This document shows, piece by piece, positions 37,192-45,143 of a DNA stretch of 64,000 nucleotides. A program made the translations under genes and the position numbers. Below the pieces are notes generated by a model that ran no database searches, was not told the origin of the DNA, and saw only the letters and a program-made list of their open reading frames with translations. This DNA comes from Pseudomonadota bacterium (GTDB lineage Bacteria; Pseudomonadota; Alphaproteobacteria; Rhodospirillales; Casp-alpha2), in the NCBI GenBank assembly GCA_027624235.1, contig JAQBYB010000004.1:1-64000 (forward strand), written 5' to 3'. The first letter of the stretch is position 1. Each line of letters opens with the position of its first letter.

Positions 37192-39090
37192 TCACGCCTT
37201 TTTCGGCGGGGCGCCCTGATTGCCGGTATTGTCTTGGGAGGGCTTTTCCGTTTTAGCCACGCTGCCCGGCCTGACTTTTGAGATCACGTCGTCCAGCATG
37301 TGTTGCAGGTATTCTGACTGGGTCAGCAACTTGGTGGTCGCCTCCAGGGCCTGGGCCGACGCGGTGGCGCCGATTTCCTGCGCCATTCTGGTGACATCGA
37401 TCATGGTGTTGCGGACGGTGCCGGTGGTTCTCTCGGCGCGCTCGGTGGCGTCGCGGATGGCGTCGAAACGCTTGGCCATGTCAGCGTCCAGAAACCGGGA
37501 CGCCTCGACCGGCTCCCTGCCCTGACCGGACAGGATAACCAGATTGCTGGGGCCGTCGTCCTTCGGCCCGCCGCGGAACGCCAGCAGGTTGGTCTGATCG
37601 CGGATCGCCATCACCAACGCGCTCATATCATCGATTTGGCGGACCGCATCCTCGATGCCGTTAATCAGGGCTTCGGTGCGCTCCACGTCGTCGGCCGCCG
37701 CCGTCACGTATTGGCTGAAACTGGCGAGTTGGCGGCTGACCGAAGAAATCGGGCCGCCCCGGTTGATGCCGGAGGCTAAATTGGCGGCGGGCATGGGATC
37801 GGGGTAAGGCGCGGCGGGAACCGGCGGCGGCGCGTCCTCCGTTTCGTCGGAAAGCAGCGCCGCGCGGGCGGCGGAACTGGCCACCCTGCCTTGGTCTTCG
37901 ACCGCTTCCAGGGCGTCTTTAAGGCGTGAATGGGTTTGCTCCAATTCGCGGCGCAGATGTTCCAGCTCGGACAGGTCGCCGACCCAATGATCCAGCGCCC
38001 TGGCGACGACGCCGATGGCGCAGCTGTTACCGCGGGCGGGGATGGAAACGCCGCGATCACCATCGGCAAGACGGCCCGCCACCGCCGCCAAATCACGCAG
38101 CGGCGTGGTCATCGAACGGATCACCGCCAGCCCGATGATCATCAACACGATAATACCAGCACCGCCGCCGATGCTGATCATCGAGCGCGACAGCATCTTA
38201 AGGGAGGCCAGTGCCGCCGCCGCTTCGTCACGCCGGGATGCGGAAAACCCGGCCAAGATGTCTATGGACGGCGTCATGTATGCGATCAGGTCATCGAAAC
38301 GCTGGGTTTCTTCGCTAAAATTGAAGCGCGAATTAATCATCGCCAGCAGGGTGGTCTCGTGCTGTGTCAACAAATCCTGCAGCACCACTTTGCGGTTACT
38401 GGGGATTTTTGTTTCGTGCAGGAAGACAATCAGGGTTTGGTAGCGTTTCTGGATTTCCTCGACCCCCTTCTTGTAGCCCGACAGCAGCGTTTCCTTGCCT
38501 TCCTGGTTGATGCGCGCGACTTGGCCGGCGAGGTTGGCATAACCGGCGGTCGAAAACTTGGCCTGCAGGTCCTCGGTGGCGTTTTTAAGATCCAGGCTCA
38601 AGCCGGTGCCGTCGGCCAGCCCCAACGCCTTTTCCGAAGCCACCAGTTTCGCGAACAATTCATCGTACTGGCCGAGACCATCGCGCAGTGTGGCGATTTG
38701 TTTGCTCATCGCCGCGGTTTCCGGCATCCGCGCCAGCCGGGTGATGGCATCGGTTACGGTTTTGAGGTGAAGGCCGAAGCCATCTGCGATGGCGATATCC
38801 TTTTTCAGCAGAAACGACTTTTCCTCGGCGCGGGCGTTGGCGACGCCCTTTTCCATATGAGAGACCAACGTCGCCAGGCGCTCGGCCCGCGACCAATCGT
38901 CGAGGACTGAAAAGACCCTGCTTTCAACAAAAAAATAGAGCCCGGCGAAGGCGGCAAGGGCGATCAGGCCCGACAGCAAGAACAACCGCCGACGGGCGTC
39001 CAGGCTTTGGCCGCCCATAAACGTGCGCCCGGCCTCATCTTCGAGGCGCAGGTGCAGGAACTCATGGTCGCGGTTGTCGTCTGCGTTCAT
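37192..39090 (-). CDS. chemoreceptor-like membrane protein with degenerate signalling tip
   Basis: 632 residues. A first helix at about 36-54, a helical periplasmic domain of roughly 250 residues, a second helix near 305-325, a HAMP-like segment (IRSMTTPLRDLAAVAGRLADGD) and long coiled coils are arranged as in methyl-accepting chemotaxis proteins. The hairpin tip that normally reads EQTNLLALNAAIEAARAGE is here DQTNLLAFRGGPKDDG, so half of the CheA/CheW-binding tip is altered and the returning arm is shortened. Proline-rich linker at about 435-450. It may signal without CheA, or be non-functional in chemotaxis. No che genes are nearby. Confidence 0.75.
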   Translation of the reverse strand: MNADDNRDHEFLHLRLEDEAGRTFMGGQSLDARRRLFLLSGLIALAAFAGLYFFVESRVFSVLDDWSRAERLATLVSHMEKGVANARAEEKSFLLKKDIAIADGFGLHLKTVTDAITRLARMPETAAMSKQIATLRDGLGQYDELFAKLVASEKALGLADGTGLSLDLKNATEDLQAKFSTAGYANLAGQVARINQEGKETLLSGYKKGVEEIQKRYQTLIVFLHETKIPSNRKVVLQDLLTQHETTLLAMINSRFNFSEETQRFDDLIAYMTPSIDILAGFSASRRDEAAAALASLKMLSRSMISIGGGAGIIVLMIIGLAVIRSMTTPLRDLAAVAGRLADGDRGVSIPARGNSCAIGVVARALDHWVGDLSELEHLRRELEQTHSRLKDALEAVEDQGRVASSAARAALLSDETEDAPPPVPAAPYPDPMPAANLASGINRGGPISSVSRQLASFSQYVTAAADDVERTEALINGIEDAVRQIDDMSALVMAIRDQTNLLAFRGGPKDDGPSNLVILSGQGREPVEASRFLDADMAKRFDAIRDATERAERTTGTVRNTMIDVTRMAQEIGATASAQALEATTKLLTQSEYLQHMLDDVISKVRPGSVAKTEKPSQDNTGNQGAPPKKA

Positions 39091-39355
39091 CCATCCCCCT
39101 GGATACGGAATTTTTGGCGCAAATGCTGGGACAAATGCGCAGATTGGATCAACTTTACCATATTATTCCTATGTTCCCGGATATTTTTCTTTTATTCGGA
39201 TTACCGGCAAGGGATCAAATGGGTCTTGGATGTTGATCATAATTTTACACTCGGCTAGCGTTAAACGTTACAATTGATCCTGGCCCGTTTTTTTCGGGTT
39301 ATATTAAAACTGATAATTCGTTTTCACCAAGGTTCAACCAAGGGAGGGCAAGCCC

Positions 39356-40687
39356 ATGAAGATTTTCAATACAAGAAGCGTCCTTACCGGCGCGGTTTTG
39401 GCCATTGCGGCCATAGCGGCTCCGATCCAGGCGATGGCGGCGGAAAAGCTGGTCATCGTTACGTCGTATCCGACCGACACCACCGTCACCGTCGGCAAGG
39501 CCTTCACCAAGGCCACCGGCATCGAGGTCGAGATGCTGAGGAAGGGAACCTCCGCCTGCATCAAATACCTGCAGTCGACCGCCGCCAACAACACCTCCGA
39601 CATGTTCTGGGCATCGGCGCCGGATGCCTTCGAGGTCCTGAAAGGCGACGGCCTGTTGCAAAAGTACCAAGTCAAGGTCAAGGGGATTCCGGAAATGGTC
39701 GGCGCCTTTCCGATCAACGACCCCGATGGCTATTACAAGGGGTTCGCGGCGTCCGGGTACGGCTTCATGTGGAATACCCGCTACATGAAAGCCAAGAACC
39801 TGCCGGTGCCCAAAACATGGGCGGATTTGACCAAACCCATCTATTTCGGCCACATCGGCATGAGCTCGCCGTCGCGTTCCGGCACCACCCACCTGACCGT
39901 CGAAACCCTTCTCCAGGGTATGGGCTGGGAAAAAGGCTGGGACCTGATGAAGGGCATCGCCGGCAACTTCAAGACCGTCACCGAACGCAGCTTCGGCGTT
40001 CCCGACGGCGTCAACTCCGGCCAATTCGGCATCGGCATCGTCATCGACTTCTTCGGCCTGTCGTCCCAGGCGTCGGGGTTCCCGGTCGATTTCCTGTATC
40101 CGAAGGTAACGACGCTGGTGCCCGCCAACATCGCCATCGTCAAGAACGCGCCGAACCAGAAAGCCGCCGCCGCCTTCATCGAATACCTGCTGTCGCCGGA
40201 AGGCCAGGAGGTTCTTCTCGATCCGAAGATCCGACGCCTGCCGGTCAACCCGGCGACCTATGCCAAGGCGCCCGAGGGCTTCCCCAACCCGTTCAAGGAC
40301 AAGTCCATCGGCGCAGCCGTGAAGTTCGACCTGAACCTGTCGAAAAACCGCTACAACATCATCAATTCGCTGTTTGACGTGATGGTCACCTATCGGTTGG
40401 ATGATCTTCGCGCCGCCACCAAGGCCATTCAGGCGGCGGAAGCCAAAGGCAAAAGCGCCGCGGCCAAAAAGCTGATCACCGAAGCCAAGGCGCTTGTCGC
40501 CATGGTGCCGATCACCGCGGCCAAGGCCGGCGAAAAGGACTTCAACAATATCTTCAAGAAAAAGCGCAAGAAAGCTAGCGTGAAGATCACCGGTCGCCAG
40601 GCCGAGTTCGAACAGGCCTGGGACACCCAGATCAAAGCCAACTACGCCAAGGCCGAGGAGTTGGCGAACAAAGCCGCTTCCATGTAG
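39356..40687 (+). CDS. Fe3+-type ABC transporter substrate-binding protein
   Basis: 443 residues with a signal peptide (LTGAVLAIAAIAAPIQAMAAE). The mature part is a class II periplasmic binding protein: KLVIVTSYPTDTTVTVGKAF, VEMLRKGTSACIKYLQS, WADLTKPIYFGHIGMSSPSRSG and AAAFIEYLLSPEGQEVLLD fit the FbpA / putrescine-iron group. It is about 100 residues longer than FbpA because of an Ala/Lys-rich C-terminal extension. GGGAGGG precedes the start. The ligand may be ferric iron or another small oxyanion such as a phosphonate. Confidence 0.85.
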   Translation: MKIFNTRSVLTGAVLAIAAIAAPIQAMAAEKLVIVTSYPTDTTVTVGKAFTKATGIEVEMLRKGTSACIKYLQSTAANNTSDMFWASAPDAFEVLKGDGLLQKYQVKVKGIPEMVGAFPINDPDGYYKGFAASGYGFMWNTRYMKAKNLPVPKTWADLTKPIYFGHIGMSSPSRSGTTHLTVETLLQGMGWEKGWDLMKGIAGNFKTVTERSFGVPDGVNSGQFGIGIVIDFFGLSSQASGFPVDFLYPKVTTLVPANIAIVKNAPNQKAAAAFIEYLLSPEGQEVLLDPKIRRLPVNPATYAKAPEGFPNPFKDKSIGAAVKFDLNLSKNRYNIINSLFDVMVTYRLDDLRAATKAIQAAEAKGKSAAAKKLITEAKALVAMVPITAAKAGEKDFNNIFKKKRKKASVKITGRQAEFEQAWDTQIKANYAKAEELANKAASM

Positions 40688-40705
40688 GAAGCCTAACCTT
40701 CCAAT

Positions 40706-40753
40706 AACGGGGTCCGGCGAGATGGCATACCGAACCGGGCCCCGTTTATTTTG
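40706..40753 (+). terminator. terminator/attenuator between binding protein and permease genes
   Basis: AACGGGGTCCGG and CCGGGCCCCGTT pair over 12 bp (one G-T) around a 17-base loop, followed by TATTTTGTTGTTTTTT. It lies 20 bases after the binding-protein stop, so most transcripts should end here and a minority read into the permease, which would give the binding protein in excess. Confidence 0.8.
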
Positions 40754-40780
40754 TTGTTTTTTCTGACGCCGGAGGACGGC

Positions 40781-42505
40781 TTGAATTTGATTTCACGCAG
40801 CCATTGGGGGGTCAACGCCCTGGCCTTGTGCATCGGCCTGTTCCTGCTCGTCTTCCTTGTCATTCCCGTCGTCACGGTTGTCATCGTCGCCTTTCAGGAT
40901 CCCGGCACCGGCGCGTATACGCTCGTCAATTTCGTTGATTTCTTCAACACCTCCTTGTTCCAGGAATCGTTTCTGAATTCCTTCTACGTGGCCAGCATGT
41001 CGGTAGTGGTGGCGACGATCATCGCCATCCCGCTGGCCTATTTCACGACCCGGTTCAACTTTTCCGGCGCCGTCCTGATCCAGACCTTGGGCATCATCCC
41101 TTTGATCATGCCGCCGTTCGTCGGCGCCGTCGCCATGCTGTTGCTGTTCGGCGAAAACGGCTCGGTCAATCTGCTGTTCGACGAATGGTTCGGCTTCACC
41201 ATTCCGTTCATGCAGGGACTGAACGGCGTCATCTTGGTGGAATCCATTCATTATTTCCCGTTTATCCTGATCAATCTATCGGCGGCGTTGCTGAACATCG
41301 ACCGCGCCATGGAGGAATCGGCGCAGAATCTGGGCGCCAGCGGCACGCGGCTGTTCCGGCGCATCGTCTTCCCGCTGGCCATGCCCGGCTACGTGGCCGG
41401 CGCCTCGCTGGTCTTCCTCAAGGTCTTCGACGATCTCGGCACCCCGTTGCTGCTCAACATCAACAACATGCTGGCCCCGCAGGCGTATTTGAGGGTTTCA
41501 TCAATCGGTATTTCCGATCCCATGGGCTATGTGATCTCGGTTATTTTGGTGACGTTTTCCCTGTTTTCGTTGTGGGTGGCGTTCCTGGCGCTCAAGGACA
41601 AGGATTATTCCACCGTCCAGAAAGGCGGCGGCGGCCTGATGAAGCGCGACCTCAGGACGTGGGAGAAGATCGGCTGCTACGCCGTCGTTATTCTGATTCT
41701 GCTGATGGTGCTGTCGCCGCATTTGGGTTTGGCGTTGCTGTCCTTCGGAACCGTCTGGTCCTACAGCGTGCTGCCCGACGCCTTCACGTTCGCGCATTAT
41801 GGAAACATGTTCAGGGTGGCCGGCCCGTACATTTCGAACACCCTGCTGTACGCCGGGCTGGCGGCGTTCATCGACATCTTCCTGGGCACCGCCATCGCCT
41901 ACGTCGTGTTGCGGACCGGCGTGGTCGGCCGCAAATGGCTGGACTTCATCGCCATGGGCGCGGTCGCGGTGCCCGGCGTCGTCATCGGCATCGGCTATTT
42001 GCGCACCTTCGTCGAATTCAACGTGCCGATCATCGACAAGCCGCTGGCGTCATGGTGGGTGGTGATCGTCATCGCCTTGTCCATCCGCCGCCTGCCCTAT
42101 GCATTGCGCGCCTGTATGGCGGCGTTGCAACAGGTCAGCGTGATGCTGGAAGAAGCCGCCGAAAACCTGGGCGCGACCAAATCGCGAACGGTCCGCCGCG
42201 TCGTCGTGCCGTTGATGACCGGCGGCATCCTGGCCGGGTTCGTCACCAGCTTCGCCACCGCCTCGGTCGAACTGTCGGCGACCATCATGCTGGTCAACAC
42301 CGAAGCCGACGCGCCGCTGGCCTATGGCATCTATCAATTCATGCAATCGGCGGCGGGGCGCGGACCGGGGGCGGCGCTGGGCATCATCGCCGTCCTGATC
42401 GTCGGCACCGCCACCTACATTTCCCACCGCGTTATCGAACGCACCGAGAGACAACGCAGCGATGGCGGCATCGTCGTCGCGGAAGTAGCCGGAGCAGCCC
42501 CATGA
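40781..42505 (+). CDS. Fe3+-type ABC transporter permease (fused two-domain)
   Basis: About 574 residues with two copies of the binding-protein-dependent permease domain, each with six helices, as in FbpB/SfuB. The EAA loops read EESAQNLGASGTRLFRRIVFPLAMPG and EEAAENLGATKSRTVRRVVVPLMTGG, where the ATPase docks. The start is probably TTG at 40781 with GGAGG six bases before it. The frame opens 30 bases earlier inside the terminator T-run. Its stop overlaps the ATPase start. Confidence 0.9.
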   Translation: MNLISRSHWGVNALALCIGLFLLVFLVIPVVTVVIVAFQDPGTGAYTLVNFVDFFNTSLFQESFLNSFYVASMSVVVATIIAIPLAYFTTRFNFSGAVLIQTLGIIPLIMPPFVGAVAMLLLFGENGSVNLLFDEWFGFTIPFMQGLNGVILVESIHYFPFILINLSAALLNIDRAMEESAQNLGASGTRLFRRIVFPLAMPGYVAGASLVFLKVFDDLGTPLLLNINNMLAPQAYLRVSSIGISDPMGYVISVILVTFSLFSLWVAFLALKDKDYSTVQKGGGGLMKRDLRTWEKIGCYAVVILILLMVLSPHLGLALLSFGTVWSYSVLPDAFTFAHYGNMFRVAGPYISNTLLYAGLAAFIDIFLGTAIAYVVLRTGVVGRKWLDFIAMGAVAVPGVVIGIGYLRTFVEFNVPIIDKPLASWWVVIVIALSIRRLPYALRACMAALQQVSVMLEEAAENLGATKSRTVRRVVVPLMTGGILAGFVTSFATASVELSATIMLVNTEADAPLAYGIYQFMQSAAGRGPGAALGIIAVLIVGTATYISHRVIERTERQRSDGGIVVAEVAGAAP

Positions 42506-43551
42506 CCGAGATCAGACCCGATGCCGTCGCCGTCACCATCGAAAACCTCAGCCTTTCCTTCGGCGACACCGAAGTGCTGAAGGGCGTCAACCTGACCATC
42601 GAACCAGGGGAATTCTTTACCTTCCTGGGACCCTCCGGGTCCGGCAAATCGACCCTGCTGCGCGCCATCGCCGGATTCGGGCCGAACCCGGGCGGGCGCA
42701 TCCTGATCGGCGACGATGACGTCACCCGCCAGCCGCCGTGGACACGCAATGTCGGCATGGTGTTCCAGAGCTACGCGCTGTGGCCGCATATGACGGTGCG
42801 CAAAAACGTCGCCTTCGGGCTCGAAGAACGTAAATTAATGCCGAAGGAAATCAAGGCGCGGGTCGATGAGGCGCTCGACCTGGTCGGCCTGCTGGACTTT
42901 GCCGAACGCCGCCCGTCGCAGCTTTCCGGCGGCCAGCAGCAACGCGTGGCGCTGGCCCGCACCATCGTCATCGAACCTCGGGTGTTGCTGCTCGACGAGC
43001 CGCTCTCGAACCTGGATGCCAATCTTCGCATTCAAATGCGGCGCGACATATTGAGCCTGCAACGAACTTTGAAACTGACCACCATCTTCGTCACCCACGA
43101 CCAGGAAGAAGCCAACACCACATCGGACCGCATCGCGGTATTGGACCAGGGAATCATTCAACAGGTGGGCTCACCCATTCATCTCTACGACGAACCCGTC
43201 AACCGCTTCGTCGCCGATTTCCTGGGCACCGCCAACCTGATTGACGGCCCCCTGGAGACGGTGGACGGCACCGCCTTATTTGAATCAGATAATGGCGGCA
43301 CCGCCATGTTTCGGCCGCAAGACCTCACCATACAACCGCCGCCCGGCACCGCCGGCCCCGATGCCGCCCTTCTCTCGGGACGGGTTGAGCACCGGGAATT
43401 CCTGGGCAACCTGATCCGCTACAACGTCACCGTCGGCGGACGCTCCCTCATCGTTGAAGATTCTCACAACGCCGGACGTCCGGCCTTTTCCCCCGGCGAC
43501 GATGTCGCCTTGGCCCTGGACACCCGAAATATCCGCATCCTGACCGGCTAA
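42502..43551 (+). CDS. Fe3+-type ABC transporter ATPase
   Basis: 349 residues: Walker A GPSGSGKST, signature LSGGQQQRVALARTIVIEP, Walker B VLLLDEPLSNLDANLR, H-loop FVTHDQEEA, then a C-terminal TOBE/OB domain (from about residue 240) as in FbpC, PotA and related importers. It completes the importer with the two genes upstream, and the ATGA overlap shows coupling to the permease. Confidence 0.92.
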   Translation: MTEIRPDAVAVTIENLSLSFGDTEVLKGVNLTIEPGEFFTFLGPSGSGKSTLLRAIAGFGPNPGGRILIGDDDVTRQPPWTRNVGMVFQSYALWPHMTVRKNVAFGLEERKLMPKEIKARVDEALDLVGLLDFAERRPSQLSGGQQQRVALARTIVIEPRVLLLDEPLSNLDANLRIQMRRDILSLQRTLKLTTIFVTHDQEEANTTSDRIAVLDQGIIQQVGSPIHLYDEPVNRFVADFLGTANLIDGPLETVDGTALFESDNGGTAMFRPQDLTIQPPPGTAGPDAALLSGRVEHREFLGNLIRYNVTVGGRSLIVEDSHNAGRPAFSPGDDVALALDTRNIRILTG

Positions 43552-43591
43552 TTTAGAGATTCCGTTAACCTTTACCGCCTACGGTAAGCTG

Positions 43592-43822
43592 ATGACGGAC
43601 GGGGTTGGCAACATCAATTCAACCATAACGCCGGTGGCCAAACGGCCCAGCGTTTATCAATCGGAATCGAATCGCGAAGTCCAGGCGCGGGCCAATTCGA
43701 TCCAGCAACGAACCTCGAACGAGGAACGCGACGGGCTGACCCGCCTCAACCGGATTTTGGGCTCCAATCAGCCACTCAGCGATAACGTGCCGCGTGGATT
43801 TTACCTGAATATCAGGGTTTAG
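43592..43822 (+). CDS. small hypothetical protein
   Basis: A 76-residue hydrophilic protein, rich in Asn, Ser, Arg and Gln, without cysteines, signal peptide or membrane helix. I do not recognise a family. Codon use looks like the neighbours, the frame is open from a plausible ATG 40 bases after the ABC ATPase, and a weak GGTAAG precedes it. It could be a real small gene or chance. Confidence 0.5.
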   Translation: MTDGVGNINSTITPVAKRPSVYQSESNREVQARANSIQQRTSNEERDGLTRLNRILGSNQPLSDNVPRGFYLNIRV

Positions 43823-43909
43823 CACTCCCCGGCCATCCGGCCCGGCGTTGCAAACCCCAATGGGCAGTGACAGACTCCCCTCCTTCGCTTGGGAAGGAGA
43901 ACCCCGACC

Positions 43910-44756
43910 GTGTCCTGGACATCCAACGCGCTGACCGAATTACTGGGAATCCGGATTCCCATCATCCAGGCGCCGATGGCCTGATCGACGCCGGCGGCCT
44001 CGGCTCGCTCGGCTGCGCCTTCATGAACCCCGAACAATTCGCCGATCAATGCGCCATGGTGCGCGGTGCCACCAACGGCGCCTATAACGTCAATTTTTTC
44101 ACCCACAGCGAACCAAGCCTGGACCCCGACCGGGGCGAAAAAATGCGCGGCGCCCTCAAGCCCTATTATGATGAATTCGGCCTGGGCGCGGTGCCGGCGG
44201 CAATACCGTCCGCCGCCAGCTTTGATGAGGCGACACTGGACGCCGTGCTGAAAGCAGCGCCGCCCATCGTCAGTTTCCATTTCGGGCCGCCGAGCCCCGA
44301 CATGGTGCAGGCGATCAAGGCCACCGGCGCGGTGGTTCTCAGTTCCGCCACCACCGTCAAGGAAGCCCGCCTGCTGGAACAAGGCGGCTGCGACGCCGTT
44401 ATCGCGCAAGGGTTTGAGGCCGGCGGCCATCGCGGCACCTTCGCCGCGCCCTCCTCGATGCCGCGGACGACGACACCCGCATCACCTCCGCGTTTTCCGG
44501 GCGTCCGGCGCGCGGCCTGGAAAACCGCTACATCCGCGACATGGCCGGCCAGGAAGACATGTTCCCCGATTTTCCCATCAACAACACGCTGACCGGGCCG
44601 CTGCGCAAGGCCAGCGCCGACGCCGGCAAGCCGGATTTCATGTCGCTGTGGTCGGGCCAGGCGGCGGCGCTGTCGAAATCGCTGGCGGCGGCGGATTTGG
44701 TGGAGACGCTGGTGGCGGAAACCGACGCGGTTCTCAAACGCCTGCGAAAAAAATAA
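43910..44756 (+). pseudogene. decayed nitronate monooxygenase gene
   Basis: GTG at 43910, with AAGGAGA upstream, reads SWTSNALTELLGIRIPIIQA then PMA and a stop, the family N terminus. Another frame resumes with LIDAGGLGSLGCAFMNPEQF and continues to GFEAGGHRGTF, the FMN phosphate region. A third piece resumes with ALLDAADDDTRITSAFSGRP and runs to the normal C terminus (FMSLWSGQAAALSKSL). Short deletions explain both breaks. About 75 residues carrying the AAGGIADGRG-type flavin motif are missing from the second gap. The protein cannot be functional. Confidence 0.85.
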
Positions 44757-44757
44757 G

Positions 44758-44929
44758 CTAGCAGGCTGCTGAAAAACCCATGATTTGGTTGAGTGAGCCT
44801 TCGAGACGGACCTCCGGTCCTCCTCAGCGCGAGGTATAAGCTATTGTAATTCCTCATCCTGAGCCGCGCGCGCAAGCCGGCGAGTCGAAGGATTGTTGCC
44901 GCAAATCCACTTTTTCAGCAACCTGCTAG
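44758..44929. repeat. MITE-like element, family B with terminal inverted repeats
   Basis: CTAGCAGGCTGCTGAAAAA at the left and its inverse at the right (CTAGCAGGTTGCTGAAAAA on the other strand) match at 18 of 19 positions and bound 172 bases. Inside are CCTTCGAGACGG, CTCCTCAGCGCGAGG, TTCCTCATCCTGAGC and GTCGAAGGATTGTTG, shared with copies at 1681 and 5806. It has no open frame of note. Confidence 0.8.
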
Positions 44930-44974
44930 AGCAAATCCCGAGCGGATGGTTACATCCGCGACGACGAATTTGCG
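44930..44974. repeat. repeat family C, reverse-oriented copy
   Basis: GCAAATCCCGAGCGGATG, four bases, CATCCGCGACGACGAATTTGC. The inner stem GCGGATG/CATCCGC is perfect and the outer GCAAAT/ATTTGC also pairs. It directly abuts the family B element. Confidence 0.8.
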
Positions 44975-44989
44975 TCTAAAACAAAGGCG

Positions 44990-45031
44990 TAGAGCATTTT
45001 AGGTGAACGCAAGTGAACCGGAAATGCTCTA
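44990..45031. repeat. palindromic repeat TAGAGCATTT
   Basis: TAGAGCATTT at 44990-44999 and AAATGCTCTA at 45022-45031 are exact inverse repeats, with AGGT and ACC extending the stem. Similar AGAGCATTT palindromes are known as common intergenic repeats in alphaproteobacteria. Confidence 0.75.
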
Positions 45032-45038
45032 GCAGCCG

Positions 45039-45128
45039 TTTCACCACAGGGCGCACAGAGAGGCGTGTAAGGGAAGAGGATATGGGGGGAACGGGAATGA
45101 CGACCATACCAATTAACAGGCGTGTGGC
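45039..45128. repeat. family A half-element, copy 4
   Basis: TTCACCACAGGGCGCACAGA matches the inverse of the right outer arm of the element at 52845, followed by a purine-rich arm with GGAAGAGGATATGGGGGGAA. The GCGCCGAAGGCGC core and the second arm are absent. It lies between the convergent monooxygenase relic and parC. Confidence 0.65.
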
Positions 45129-45143
45129 GAATCAATCTCTCTA

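Noticed and set aside
41185-43551. 788-codon frame reading through the permease gene into the ATPase gene
   Set aside because: Only the last 349 codons, from 42502, are real. The earlier part is an out-of-frame reading of the permease gene.
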